NCBI GenBank assembly: GCA_029262935.1
Contig: JAJCYK010000182.1
Location: 1 to 7,052, forward strand
Direction of reading: 5' to 3'
Length of the DNA: 7,052 nt
DNA from: Cytophagales bacterium
GTDB lineage: Bacteria; Bacteroidota; Bacteroidia; Cytophagales; Cyclobacteriaceae
The position numbers and the translations under genes are program-made. Under the pieces are notes generated by a model, which saw only the letters and a program-made list of their open reading frames with translations, had not been told where the DNA came from and did no database searches. This document shows, in pieces, positions 6,577-7,052 of the stretch; positions within the stretch are counted from its first letter, which is position 1; each line of letters starts with the position of its first letter.

Positions 6577-7052
6577 ATGAAAATTGCAGGTTTGATTTGG
6601 TTGATGTTGGGATCAGTCGTTCTTTACGCTCAACAAGAGGTTCAGGGACGTGTCCTAGATCGGGAAACGAATGAGGCCTTGGTAGGTGCGCACGTTTACC
6701 TCTTGAACCATTGGCGTACTGGATCCATCACCAATGAGCTGGGCGTTTTTACCATTGAACTACCTCAAACTGCTACTGCTGATTCAATGGTATTTTCATA
6801 TATAGGTTATGAAGAACAAGTACTCCCTCTGGGGAACAACCTGGAAGTTAAACTTGCGCCAAAGGCCGCAGTGTGGGAGGTGGTAGTGATACGTGCTAAA
6901 CCGCTTATTGCTGAGGAGTTCAAATACCTAGAATTAACCAAACTTGAGGTATATACGAACCCGGCAGCGAAAGCGGATCCCATTTTGGCAATAAATTCAT
7001 TGCCGGCGGCTACTACCACAGATGAATCTGCCAACATAAGTTTGAGAGGAAG
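6577..7052 (+). CDS. TonB-dependent outer-membrane receptor, N-terminal part (cut by window edge)
   Basis: The first 158 codons of an open reading frame that runs off the right edge. Residues 1-19 are a signal peptide (MKIAGLIWLMLGSVVLYAQ). Residues 21-95 are a carboxypeptidase-regulatory-like beta-sandwich (GRVLDRETNEALVGAHVY, then NELGVFTIELP, then VFSYIGYEEQ). EVVVIRAKP (101-109) resembles the conserved stretch that links this domain to the plug in Bacteroidota receptors, near the TonB-contacting region. The plug domain starts at about 130-158 (DPILAINSLPAATTTDESA followed by NISLRG). The family imports ligands across the outer membrane using energy from TonB-ExbBD. The substrate cannot be told from this part, and no SusD-like gene is visible before it, which makes a siderophore, metal or small-molecule receptor at least as likely as a glycan receptor. 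The ATG at 6577 lies 2 bp after the TPR gene's stop. Confidence 0.88.
   Translation, partial: MKIAGLIWLMLGSVVLYAQQEVQGRVLDRETNEALVGAHVYLLNHWRTGSITNELGVFTIELPQTATADSMVFSYIGYEEQVLPLGNNLEVKLAPKAAVWEVVVIRAKPLIAEEFKYLELTKLEVYTNPAAKADPILAINSLPAATTTDESANISLRG

Noticed and set aside
6807..7037. 76-residue minus-strand open frame over the receptor gene
   Set aside because: The plus strand carries a clear signal peptide, beta-sandwich and plug start in the same region, so this is antisense shadow.

Overview
The window looks like an ordinary chromosomal stretch from a Bacteroidota bacterium, most likely a free-living Flavobacteriia or Cytophagia-type organism. This rests on three things: SusC/RagA-style receptor architecture (carboxypeptidase-regulatory-like domain, then TonB plug), intergenic matches to the Bacteroidota -7 promoter consensus TAnnTTTG, and starts without clear Shine-Dalgarno sequences. 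Base composition and codon use look even, and I see no mobile element, tRNA, rRNA or CRISPR array.

Left block, minus strand (1-1948): a TrpB2-type tryptophan synthase beta subunit is followed 8 bp downstream by a J-domain membrane protein that runs off the left edge. A 141-bp divergent intergenic region (1949-2089) separates this block from the plus-strand genes.

Middle block, plus strand (2090-4812): a predicted lipoprotein of the amidohydrolase superfamily is followed 41 bp later by a full-length 2,5-dioxovalerate (alpha-ketoglutarate semialdehyde) dehydrogenase. This enzyme carries out the last step of several sugar-acid and hydroxyproline degradation routes to 2-oxoglutarate. The other enzymes of such a pathway are not in view, so the substrate route stays open.

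Right block, plus strand (4951-7052): after an AT-rich 138-bp promoter region come four closely packed genes: a multi-pass membrane protein, a small winged-helix regulator starting with GTG, a secreted TPR-containing protein, and the start of a TonB-dependent outer-membrane receptor cut by the right edge. Spacings of 7, 42 and 2 bp suggest one transcript. The membrane protein and regulator form a pair, and the TPR protein and receptor form a second one. I infer a regulated outer-membrane uptake locus of unknown substrate.

No clearly new system is visible. The points most worth checking are the four-gene right-hand operon, the pairing of an exported amidohydrolase with a cytoplasmic dioxovalerate dehydrogenase, and an A7 run at the end of the membrane-protein gene that could in principle allow a slippage fusion with the regulator.
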